Source: Betaproteobacteria bacterium HGW-Betaproteobacteria-16 (GTDB lineage Bacteria; Pseudomonadota; Gammaproteobacteria; Burkholderiales; Burkholderiaceae_C). From it: DNA of 64,000 bases. The notes beneath the pieces were generated by a model, which was not told the origin of the DNA, ran no database searches, and saw nothing but the letters and a program-made list of their open reading frames with translations. Shown here piece after piece: positions 22,776-31,331 of the stretch. The number at the start of each line of letters is the position of its first letter. Positions within the stretch are counted from its first letter, which is position 1. A program made the translations under genes and the position numbers. The stretch is taken from assembly GCA_002840835.1 (NCBI GenBank), contig PHCQ01000022.1, positions 1 through 64,000 of the forward strand, in the 5' to 3' direction.

Positions 22776-23342
22776 TCAAGGCTCCTTGCTGTGCAGCCCG
22801 ATGTCGGGCTTGAGTTCGGGGTTGGGGGTATTCGTCGTATCGGTGTCTTCAAGGCTGGCGCTGTCTTCTTCCAGTTTGTTTGAAGAAGGGATGTCGCCTT
22901 CACGGCGCAGCTTGATGGGATCTTCCGAATCATCACCATGTCCAGGGGGTGCCGGCGGCGCCTCGCCTTGCGATGCACCATCCACGGGAGCCTGCGTGGC
23001 AGGAAGAGGGTCTGGTACCAAAGGTATTGCGGGGCTGGAGGCGGCTGGGCCCGTGATGACATTCGTTGAGCCAACAGTTCCAGTCAATGCTGCGAGAGTC
23101 GATCTCAGGTATGGCAATCCCCAGATCCATACCGCCATGGCCGTCGCCAAGACCAGGAGTACCGGCAAACCGTACCGGCAGAGCGCCCAGACAGTCCATC
23201 GCACCCGCAGCCTGCGACGACTCACTTCCTTGTCGCGCTGCCAACTTCTTTGCAAGGCTTCGCGACGGAGTCGCTCGGAATCCGGCAGGGGTGCATTTCC
23301 CGTCGTTGCATCGACGGTCTGGACGGTGCTTGTCCACGGCAT
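22776..23342 (-). CDS. Hypothetical single-TM protein in bactofilin cluster
   Basis: Basic N-terminal region (RLRREALQRSWQRDKEVSRRRLRVRW), TM YGLPVLLVLATAMAVWIWGLPYL, Pro/Ala/acidic C-terminal tail; 3 nt from the bactofilin gene. Confidence 0.75.
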   Translation of the reverse strand: MPWTSTVQTVDATTGNAPLPDSERLRREALQRSWQRDKEVSRRRLRVRWTVWALCRYGLPVLLVLATAMAVWIWGLPYLRSTLAALTGTVGSTNVITGPAASSPAIPLVPDPLPATQAPVDGASQGEAPPAPPGHGDDSEDPIKLRREGDIPSSNKLEEDSASLEDTDTTNTPNPELKPDIGLHSKEP

Positions 23343-23359
23343 GGAGTCTGACAGACCTG

Positions 23360-23977
23360 TCAGTTCTGTGGAGAAGAGGGCGTGGCTCGTTCCAGCGTGG
23401 CATTGAGATCCGCGCCATTGACCTGAATGCGGCCGTAACGCACAAGACCATGCACGCTGGCGGTGTCGTGCAGCGAAACCTCACCCTGGCCCGAATCGAG
23501 GATGCCGTCCGTGTGCCCCATGACCGAGATCTTGTGCGCAGTGATGTCGCCCTTGACCCGCCCGGTCTCTGTCACCACCACGGCCACCTGCACATTCGGC
23601 GCCTGTTTGATATTGCCTTCGATGTGTCCGCCAATGCTGCAGGGACCCCGAAGCTCCGCATTGCCGACAAACCGCATGCCTTCTGCGACCATGCTGCGCG
23701 CTGCCCCGGCTTCCTGTGCATCCAGCACGGGCAAAGCCTGGGTTTCGGGCTTCAGAAGCGGCAGGTGCGCGGGTTGCGAAGGCGGCATGGCATTGCCTAC
23801 GTCGACTTCCATCTGGGTTGCCGGCTGGTCCTGTGGGTCCGGCTGGTATTCCGCATCCGCAGCGTACGGCTCGTTCTGGTCGGTGGGACTGTTTGGCGCA
23901 AATTGGTCGTTCATGTCGGGGTCTTCCTGGTCCTGTTCAAGGTGGCGGTCGGGGTGCAGGTAGCGTTGGGATTTCAT
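23360..23977 (-). CDS. Bactofilin-like protein with long acidic/Pro/Gln N-terminal extension
   Basis: FVGNAELRGPCSIGGHIEGNIKQAPNVQVAVVVTETGRVKGDITAHKISVMGHTDGIL; 4-bp overlap with the upstream ORF. Confidence 0.85.
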   Translation of the reverse strand: MKSQRYLHPDRHLEQDQEDPDMNDQFAPNSPTDQNEPYAADAEYQPDPQDQPATQMEVDVGNAMPPSQPAHLPLLKPETQALPVLDAQEAGAARSMVAEGMRFVGNAELRGPCSIGGHIEGNIKQAPNVQVAVVVTETGRVKGDITAHKISVMGHTDGILDSGQGEVSLHDTASVHGLVRYGRIQVNGADLNATLERATPSSPQN

Positions 23978-24417
23978 CGGGGCTTGCCTGGGTGAACTTC
24001 ATGCAGCACCGGCAGGTTGTCGCCCAGTTTGAGCGTCTTGAACGGTCCTTGCAAGTCGGCACCTTCGTACAGCTGCAGGCGGCGAGCCATCAGCGTGCCT
24101 GTGGAGATACCCGTGTTCGCGACATAGGCCATGCCCTGGCATTCCAGTGTGGTGGAGTTCGGGCCTGCGTCCGGGGAGCCCAGGCGCCCGAACAGGTACA
24201 GATCGCCAGTGACCCGGATTCGGCCTCTGACAACGCCGCCCGTCCAGACGATGAGGTTGCCATTGACGTGAAGGAGCCCGGACAAGTCACCTTGCACCAG
24301 CAGCCCGCCCTCGAAGCGGAGCTCACCGCCGAGCTGGCTGCCCGCTGCCACCCGGTTGACCACATTCATGGCCACCGGATCGAGGGTGAGGGTGTCCTGC
24401 GGGGTCTTCAGAGCCAT
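23974..24417 (-). CDS. Divergent bactofilin-like protein
   Basis: Repeated beta-helix pattern SQLGGELRFEGGLLVQGDLSGLLHVNGNLIVWTGGVVRGRIRVTGDLYLFGRL. Start at MALKTPQ; the ORF opens at 24501. Confidence 0.78.
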   Translation of the reverse strand: MALKTPQDTLTLDPVAMNVVNRVAAGSQLGGELRFEGGLLVQGDLSGLLHVNGNLIVWTGGVVRGRIRVTGDLYLFGRLGSPDAGPNSTTLECQGMAYVANTGISTGTLMARRLQLYEGADLQGPFKTLKLGDNLPVLHEVHPGKPR

Positions 24418-24725
24418 GACTTCAATGTCCAGAAGCCAACGGAAACAAGCAGCGACAACAAGCCGATCCAAGCCAGCCACAGCGCATGCCGTTCCATCCA
24501 CAAACGGCCTTTGCCTGGAAGGCGCCGGGACCGGCCGGGTCTGTCGGTGGTGTGGTCGAGCACCAGCCAGTCCTGCCAGGTTTCGCTGAGCTGGTGGGTG
24601 CCCGTCTTCAGATTGACTTCAAGGCCGGCCGCCGACAGTTCTTTCGGGCCGAGGCGCCGACCAAGCACCACAGAAAATGGTGCGCCCACGATGGTTTGAG
24701 TGAAGAAGGCGTCCGATTCGTTCAT
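24408..24725 (-). CDS. Hypothetical small protein with C-terminal TM, bactofilin cluster
   Basis: 105 aa, C-terminal hydrophobic segment ALWLAWIGLLSLLVSVGFW; stop overlaps the start of the downstream bactofilin-like gene. Confidence 0.7.
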   Translation of the reverse strand: MNESDAFFTQTIVGAPFSVVLGRRLGPKELSAAGLEVNLKTGTHQLSETWQDWLVLDHTTDRPGRSRRLPGKGRLWMERHALWLAWIGLLSLLVSVGFWTLKSWL

Positions 24726-24773
24726 CTGGCGCTAGTGTAGCGAGCCATCAAGGCCCCAGTTGAAACGAGACGC

Positions 24774-25985
24774 TCAGCCCTCTTTCGACTCTGCAACCTG
24801 GACAGGTTGGGGCAGCAAGGACACTCGCTTGACCGGGCTTCGCGCCTCCAGGTGGCGCACATACTGGTCGATACCTTGCCCCTCGCGCACGAGGAATCGC
24901 TCCACCGCATCGGCGAAAGCCGGGTGCGCGAGCCAATGGGCGCTGGTGGTCTTGACCGGTAACAGCGCTCTGGCCATCTTGTGCTCACCCTGGGCGCCCC
25001 CTTCAAACCGGTGGTAGCCATGCTCAATGCACCAGGCAATCGGCTGGTAGTAGCAAGCTTCAAAGTGCAGGCAATCCACCCGCTCCAGCGCGCCCCAGTA
25101 GCGACCATAGGCCACGCCCTGGGCCGGATCTATGGCAATGAGGCTGCAGGCGATGGCTTGCCCCGCCTGCTCGGCCACAAACAGCAGCCAGTTTTCCGGC
25201 ATGGACTGCGCCATGCGAAGAAAAAAATCTCGGTTCAGGTAGGGCGCGTTGCCATGCTCCAGGTAGGTGCGTTCATAGCAGCGGTAGAAAAAATCCCAAT
25301 CTGCTGGGCCAATCTCGCGTCCCCGGCGCCAGCGAAACGTCACACCCGCTTCAGCGACCTTCTTGCGTTCCTGGCGGATCTTCTTGCGCTTTTCCTGCTG
25401 CAGGCTGGCGAGGAAATGTTCAAAGGTGGCGTACGGGCCAGAAATTGATTCGCCGTTCTGCCAGTGAAACTGCACCGTATGGCGGAGCATCAGGCCGTGG
25501 GCTTTGCAAGCGCCCGCATCCTCTGCATTCAGGAAAAGCAGGTGCAGCGAAGAGAGATCTTCCTGGCCCGCGTGCTCCACCAGGGCTTGCACCAAGGCTG
25601 ACCGGGCGTGGGCATTCACCGCCAGCAGCCGCGCCCCTGGCACCGGCGTGAACGGTACAGCCACCAGGGCCTTGGGGTAGTAGTCCAGTCCGTGCTGGCT
25701 GTATGCGTTGGCCCATGCCCAGTCGAAAACGTACTCGCCATAGGAGTGATTCTTCAGGTACATGGGGCAGGCGGCGCAGAGGCGATCGCCCTCCCAGAGC
25801 GTCACGAACCGGGCTTGCCAGCCGGCCTGCGGTCCTGCGCAACCGCTCAGATGCAGCGCAGCCAGGTACTCATGCCGCATGAAAGGGCTGGGGTCGGCCT
25901 CTTGCTTCAGCAGGGCATTCCAGCTCTCTGCCGGCACCTCCATCGGCGAGGAGCAGACCCGGGTGACATAATTCGATCGCGTCAA
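24774..25985 (-). CDS. FemAB-like / GNAT family acyltransferase (PF04339-like)
   Basis: NALLKQEADPSPFMRHEYLAALHLSGC...CPMYLKNHSYGEYVFDWAWANAYSQHGLDYYPK...FEGGAQGEHKMARALLPVKTTSAHWL, typical of the family. Confidence 0.88.
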   Translation of the reverse strand: MTRSNYVTRVCSSPMEVPAESWNALLKQEADPSPFMRHEYLAALHLSGCAGPQAGWQARFVTLWEGDRLCAACPMYLKNHSYGEYVFDWAWANAYSQHGLDYYPKALVAVPFTPVPGARLLAVNAHARSALVQALVEHAGQEDLSSLHLLFLNAEDAGACKAHGLMLRHTVQFHWQNGESISGPYATFEHFLASLQQEKRKKIRQERKKVAEAGVTFRWRRGREIGPADWDFFYRCYERTYLEHGNAPYLNRDFFLRMAQSMPENWLLFVAEQAGQAIACSLIAIDPAQGVAYGRYWGALERVDCLHFEACYYQPIAWCIEHGYHRFEGGAQGEHKMARALLPVKTTSAHWLAHPAFADAVERFLVREGQGIDQYVRHLEARSPVKRVSLLPQPVQVAESKEG

Positions 25986-26090
25986 TTGCAGGCTCCCGGA
26001 AACACTAGGAAGCCATGCATTGGCGCCAGCTGAAATCGCCCCGCCAATCTTCCTGTTTCAGCGGCCGATGCTGTTTCAATTTTTGACTGC

Positions 26091-27788
26091 ATGACACTCT
26101 CAATTTGTGTGGCCCAGCTCAACTTCGTGGTGGGCGACATGGTGGGCAATGCCCAGAAAATCATCGAGGCGGCGCATCAGGCCCACGCCAAGGGTGTGCG
26201 TTTGTTGCTGACCCCTGAGCTGGCCACCTGCGGCTACGCCGCTGAAGACTTGTATTTGCGACCTGCGTTCATCGACGCCTGTGATGATGCCTTGAAAGCC
26301 ATTGCCAGCGCGACCGCAGGTCTTCAGGGGTTGCATCTGGTGGTGGGGCACCCAGCCCGCATCGCTGAGCCGATCAATGAGGCGGTGCGGGACCGCAGCA
26401 GCTCGGTGGCCCAGCTTCACAACGCGGCCAGTGTGGTGCTTGAGGGACAAGTGAAAGCCACGTATGCGAAGCGCAGGCTGCCCAACTACCAGGTGTTCGA
26501 CGAGCGCCGGTACTTCGTCCCTGGTGAAGAAACCTGTGTGTTCGACGTGCCGACCGTTGAGGGGGAGACCGTGCGGGTCGGCCTGCTCATCTGTGAAGAC
26601 GCCTGGTTTGATGAGCCCGCCGCCGACGCCAGGCGTGCCGGCGCCGAGATCCTGGCTGTCATCAATGCATCGCCGTTTCACACAGGCAAAGGAGGCGAGC
26701 GGGAGGCCACCATGCGCCAGCGTGTCTTGGCCACGGGCTTGCCGCTGGTTTATGCGCATCTGGTGGGCGGGCAGGACGAAATCGTGTTCGAAGGGAGAAG
26801 CTTTGTGCTATCGGCAGATGGCACCCTGGCGGGGCGCGCCGTGAGCTTTGAAGAAGCCCTTTTTGACTGCAGTTTCACCCGGCAGCCCCATGGCTGGAAC
26901 ATCGCTTCTTCGACCGACAGGGACCACAGCCAGGAGGCCGATCTGTGGCATGCGCTGGTGCTGGGAGTCCGGGACTACCTGGGAAAGAACGGTTTTCCCG
27001 GTGCCTTGCTGGGCTTGTCGGGCGGCATCGACTCGGCCCTTGTGCTGGCGATCGCCGTGGATGCGCTGGGCAGAGACCGGGTGCGCACGGTGATGATGCC
27101 TTCGCCCTACACGGCCGACATCTCCTGGATGGATGCGCGTGAGATGGCGTCGAGGCTGGGGGTGCGCTACGACGAAATCTCGATTGCGCCCCAGTTCGAG
27201 GCCTTCAAGGCCAGCCTCGCCGACGAATTTGCAGGCCTGCCTGAAGACACCACCGAAGAAAACCTGCAGGCACGCATCCGGGGCACGTTGCTCATGGCGT
27301 TGTCCAACAAATTTGGCAGCATCGTGCTGACCACAGGCAACAAGAGCGAAATGGCCACGGGCTATTGCACCCTGTATGGCGACATGGCTGGCGGCTTTGC
27401 GGTCATCAAGGATGTGGCCAAGACCATGGTGTTCAAGCTCGCCCGGTGGCGTAACGCCCACGATCCCTATGGCACCGGCGCCAACCCGATCCCGGAACGG
27501 ATCATCACGCGCCCGCCCAGCGCCGAATTGCGGCCTGATCAGAAAGATCAGGACAGCCTGCCGGACTATGCCGTGCTCGACGCCATCATCGAGCTCTACA
27601 TGGAGAACGACCGCAGTCCCGCCGATATCGTGGCCAAGGGCTTTGATGCGGCTGACGTGGACAAGGTGGTGCGGCTGATACGCATCAATGAATACAAGCG
27701 TCGGCAGGCACCCGTGGGTATCCGGGTCACGCACCGGAGCTTTGGCAAAGACTGGCGCTACCCGATCACGAGCAAGTACCGGGCATGA
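26091..27788 (+). CDS. nadE: Glutamine-dependent NAD+ synthase
   Basis: N-terminal nitrilase/amidase domain (LICEDAWFDEP) fused to a synthetase domain (LGLSGGIDSALVLAIAVDALG). Confidence 0.96.
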   Translation: MTLSICVAQLNFVVGDMVGNAQKIIEAAHQAHAKGVRLLLTPELATCGYAAEDLYLRPAFIDACDDALKAIASATAGLQGLHLVVGHPARIAEPINEAVRDRSSSVAQLHNAASVVLEGQVKATYAKRRLPNYQVFDERRYFVPGEETCVFDVPTVEGETVRVGLLICEDAWFDEPAADARRAGAEILAVINASPFHTGKGGEREATMRQRVLATGLPLVYAHLVGGQDEIVFEGRSFVLSADGTLAGRAVSFEEALFDCSFTRQPHGWNIASSTDRDHSQEADLWHALVLGVRDYLGKNGFPGALLGLSGGIDSALVLAIAVDALGRDRVRTVMMPSPYTADISWMDAREMASRLGVRYDEISIAPQFEAFKASLADEFAGLPEDTTEENLQARIRGTLLMALSNKFGSIVLTTGNKSEMATGYCTLYGDMAGGFAVIKDVAKTMVFKLARWRNAHDPYGTGANPIPERIITRPPSAELRPDQKDQDSLPDYAVLDAIIELYMENDRSPADIVAKGFDAADVDKVVRLIRINEYKRRQAPVGIRVTHRSFGKDWRYPITSKYRA

Positions 27789-27849
27789 CGTCAATCTGAA
27801 TTGAGGTGGGGGCCTTTGTGGTGTGCAAGAGCGGGCTGCCTGCTTTACC

Positions 27850-28875
27850 TCAGCTGGCGAAACGCAGCGTCACCACCGGACGCATTTCGCCCACCTCGAT
27901 GCCTGCAGAGTTTTTCAGTGGTGGCGGCGTCAGTGACGACAGTGCCGCGCGACGCCCGTCGTCCAGCCAACCCAGTTGCTCCAGTACCGAGACAAACGCA
28001 ACCATCAATGGCGTGAGCATGCCGTCGCTGCACTTTGCGGCGATCGCCACTCCCCGGCTGAAGCTGGCCATCACCTGCACCCCATCGGCGCCGACCTTGC
28101 TCACCCAGTCGCCGCCGCCCGCGGTCATCAGGGTCAGATCGTTGCGCCCCTGACCACTGACCCACTCTGGGTGCTTGCTCATGGCCTTGGCGATGCGATG
28201 TGGCGTGTCGCCATAAATGGGGTCGGGCTCGGTCAACGTCAGCTGGGCAAATGCACGCGCCAGCGCTTCGAGCGGCATGGCGTAGTTCGGTGCGCTGCAG
28301 CCATCCGTGCCCCTGATCAGCTTGTGCGCGGGCAAACCTGAAAAGTGGCTCACGCTTTGCACGATCTGTTGCTGGACCGGGTGGTCCACGTCCAGGTAGC
28401 CTGCCAGCGGCGCACCCAGGGCATGGGCCAACATCAACATGCCGCCGTGTTTGCCTGAGCAGTTGTGATGCAGCGAGGAGTAGCGGGTACCTGGCGCAGG
28501 GGTTTGGCCCGTTGCACCAAAAAAATACGGGGTATGCGTACCGCAGGCGAGGTCGCTTTCACCTGCGCCAAATCGGGACAGCAGTGCTGCGACGCGATCC
28601 GCATGCATCGGCTCGCCGTTGTGGCTCGCGCAGAGCAGCGCCAGATCCGATTCCTCCAGCCCGTACCGCTTCGCCCAGTGCGCAATCAGCGGCAACGCCT
28701 GAAAAGGCTTGAGGCAAGAGCGCGTGAACATGGGCGACGTCACGTCTCCGGCGCTGGCGAGCAATCGCCCCTGATCATCGACAACGGCAACCGACCCATG
28801 GTGAATGTTCTCTGGATGCCTCCCTCGGTATGTCACTGCGATCGGAACGTGGTGGGGAAGCGAAGTGGGGTGCAT
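27850..28875 (-). CDS. Asparaginase (PF06089 L-asparaginase II-like)
   Basis: ENIHHGSVAVVDDQGRLLASAGD, SCLKPFQALPLI, HHNCSGKHGGMLMLAHALGAPLAGYLDVDHPVQQQI. Confidence 0.92.
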   Translation of the reverse strand: MHPTSLPHHVPIAVTYRGRHPENIHHGSVAVVDDQGRLLASAGDVTSPMFTRSCLKPFQALPLIAHWAKRYGLEESDLALLCASHNGEPMHADRVAALLSRFGAGESDLACGTHTPYFFGATGQTPAPGTRYSSLHHNCSGKHGGMLMLAHALGAPLAGYLDVDHPVQQQIVQSVSHFSGLPAHKLIRGTDGCSAPNYAMPLEALARAFAQLTLTEPDPIYGDTPHRIAKAMSKHPEWVSGQGRNDLTLMTAGGGDWVSKVGADGVQVMASFSRGVAIAAKCSDGMLTPLMVAFVSVLEQLGWLDDGRRAALSSLTPPPLKNSAGIEVGEMRPVVTLRFAS

Positions 28876-28923
28876 GGCGCCGATGGAGAGTTGGGGGGTG
28901 ATTTCAGCACAGTTGGGCGCATG

Positions 28924-28942
28924 TTGACCTGGGGCAGGTCAA
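28924..28942. promoter_or_regulatory. Perfect inverted repeat TTGACCTG-GGG-CAGGTCAA, candidate operator
   Basis: 8-bp perfect dyad with 3-nt spacer in the divergent asparaginase/glnB intergenic region. Confidence 0.6.
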
Positions 28943-28990
28943 GACCCGGAGACGTCCCGGTGCGGCGTGAGGATGAGGGATGCGTGTTAA

Positions 28991-29374
<384 letters not shown>

Positions 29375-29416
29375 GTTCGGAGCGGGGAAGCTTCGCTCGC
29401 GTTGCCCGCCCGCGGT

Positions 29417-30001
29417 CTAGATTTCGTCAAGTCGCGGCTCAGGCGAAAACCCTGCCGCCTGTATCAGTTCCTGCATCAGACGGTGCACGTCGGAACCCAC
29501 CCGAATCAGGTCCATCTGCCACCCACCCATGAATTCTTGCTCCACGGTGCTGCGCAGGAAGCTCATCAAACCGTCGTAGTAGCCGCCGGTGTTGAGCAAG
29601 CCAACCGGTTTGTCGTGGTAGCCCAGCTGCCGCCAGGTCCAGGCCTCAAAGAACTCTTCAAAGGTCCCTATGCCGCCGGGCAGAGCCAGAAATGCATCAC
29701 AACGCTCGGCCATCTGGCGCTTGCGTTCGTGCATGGTGTCCACCACATGCAGCTCGGTGCAAGCGTGATTGGCCCATTCTTTCTCCACCAGTGCCTTGGG
29801 AATCACGCCGACCACGCGACCACCCGCATCCAGTGTGGCCTGGGCAATGGTGCCCATGAGTCCATTGCGACCACCGCCGTACACCAGCTGGCCACCATGC
29901 TCACCAATCCAGTGGCCTGCGGCACGAGCCACTTCCGTGAATTCAGGACGGGCACCTGGGCGCGACCCGCAATAGACGCAGAGGGAAAACGATGCTTGCA
30001 T
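29417..30001 (-). CDS. LOG family / TIGR00730 Rossmann-fold protein
   Basis: CVYCGSRPG, VYGGGRNGLMGTIAQ, ALPGGIGTFEEFFEAWTWRQLG. Confidence 0.94.
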   Translation of the reverse strand: MQASFSLCVYCGSRPGARPEFTEVARAAGHWIGEHGGQLVYGGGRNGLMGTIAQATLDAGGRVVGVIPKALVEKEWANHACTELHVVDTMHERKRQMAERCDAFLALPGGIGTFEEFFEAWTWRQLGYHDKPVGLLNTGGYYDGLMSFLRSTVEQEFMGGWQMDLIRVGSDVHRLMQELIQAAGFSPEPRLDEI

Positions 30002-30017
30002 GGGCCGGACCACCATG

Positions 30018-30404
30018 TCAGCTCAGGCGATGCCAGATGGCGGCAGCCCAGACGCCCGCACACAGCAAGAGACTCAACAAGACGGCTGCACTGCCCATGT
30101 CCTTGGCACGCTTGGACAGGTCATGCCATTCCGGGCCGATGCGGTCGATGGCGGTTTCGATGCCCGTGTTGAGCAGCTCCACCACCATCACCCAAACGAC
30201 CACCGCACACAGGACAGCCACTTCCAGCCAACTGGTACCGACAAAGAACGCCAGCGGAACCAGGCACACGGCCAGCATGGCTTCCTGGCGGAACGCGGTT
30301 TCTGACCACCCCGCCCGCAGACCTGCTACCGAATACCCAAAGGCATGCACGACCCGGTTCAGACCCGTTCGTTGCTTTTGTGCGCCAACAGCTTCCTTGT
30401 GCAT
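30018..30404 (-). CDS. dgkA: Diacylglycerol kinase
   Basis: ETAFRQEAMLAVCLVPLAF, VVELLNTGIETAIDRIG, AKDMGSAAVLLSLL. Confidence 0.95.
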   Translation of the reverse strand: MHKEAVGAQKQRTGLNRVVHAFGYSVAGLRAGWSETAFRQEAMLAVCLVPLAFFVGTSWLEVAVLCAVVVWVMVVELLNTGIETAIDRIGPEWHDLSKRAKDMGSAAVLLSLLLCAGVWAAAIWHRLS

Positions 30405-30428
30405 GGTTCAAACTGCAGATGGGTTGAT

Positions 30429-31013
30429 TCAGGCGCGGGCAGGGCGCTTGGGTGAGGGCGGGGGCTGGAAGTGCACCAGGCGTGTCCCGGCCAGAGCGTC
30501 GTGCAAGAACTGCCGTTGTGTGTGAAAGCGGGAGAGGATGGCCCAGATGGCAATCCATCCCAGGGTCAGCACAGACACTTCTGCCCCTGACAAAGCAAAC
30601 ACGTCGCCTGCAGCAAGCGGGGGCAGGAACCACAACCATGACAGCACATAACGCCAAAGAGCGCGTGCCTGAGTCACGGGCAGGCCGGTCCGGTCAACCA
30701 CCCGGATGTGCCATGTCTTCATGGCCAGGGTCTGCCCCTTGGCCCAGAACCAGGTGAAATAGATCCCAAACACCACAAACAGGAACGCCTGTTGCATGTG
30801 CCGGTTGTCAAGCGCGTGGCGGGTCTGCGTGAGGGTGGAAAACAGGTACCCGGCAATGAACACCACCCCGAACATCAACATGCCTTCGTACAGCCAGCAG
30901 GCCATGCGGCGCTTCAGGGAGGGGGCGGTGAGAGCGTCCCCCTTTCCGTGGTCAGAAGCTTGATCAGGAGGGTCTTGGGCGAGTGAGGATGTCATGGGTG
31001 CTGACGCCGTCAT
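30429..31013 (-). CDS. RDD family membrane protein
   Basis: RRMACWLYEGMLMFGVVFIAGYLF, KTWHIRVVDRTG, FLHDALAGTRLV. Confidence 0.92.
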   Translation of the reverse strand: MTASAPMTSSLAQDPPDQASDHGKGDALTAPSLKRRMACWLYEGMLMFGVVFIAGYLFSTLTQTRHALDNRHMQQAFLFVVFGIYFTWFWAKGQTLAMKTWHIRVVDRTGLPVTQARALWRYVLSWLWFLPPLAAGDVFALSGAEVSVLTLGWIAIWAILSRFHTQRQFLHDALAGTRLVHFQPPPSPKRPARA

Positions 31014-31331
31014 GTAGATAGCGCATCAGGGTGGCTTCAGTCGCTGAATCTGGTGACGGTTCGGGTTCGGACGGGCTGTATGGCAGGGTTGGATTGTCGC
31101 ATTGCGGCAAAAAGCAGTGATTTTCCGTCTGGAGAGGCGTTGGGTGAAACAGCCCGGCGCAATGCAGTGCGATAATCGACGGCTGCAATTCAAAACAAGG
31201 CAAACGGGTCAAGGCCCGGCAGAGTATGTGTCTGCCCATGGTCATTGGCCTCAAGTCTCGACACCGCTTCACAAGAGTCGGTCTAGAGGCACCCAAGGTT
31301 TTTCGTTAGAGAAATTCTCGAAAGGTTCATC

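Noticed and set aside
23066-24699. Plus-strand ORFs (309 and 327 aa) across the bactofilin cluster
   Set aside because: The minus-strand genes show clear bactofilin periodicity and operon-style overlaps; the plus ORFs do not resemble proteins.
26029-26075. GCTGAAA...TTTCAGC inverted repeat between the FemAB-like gene and nadE
   Set aside because: Only 7 bp with a long asymmetric spacer; expected by chance at this scale.
31226-31331. Possible ilv attenuator leader peptide (MCLPMVIGLKSRHRFTRVGLEAPKVFR) upstream of ilvB
   Set aside because: Ile/Val/Leu codons are not clustered and there is no convincing terminator or antiterminator between it and ilvB.
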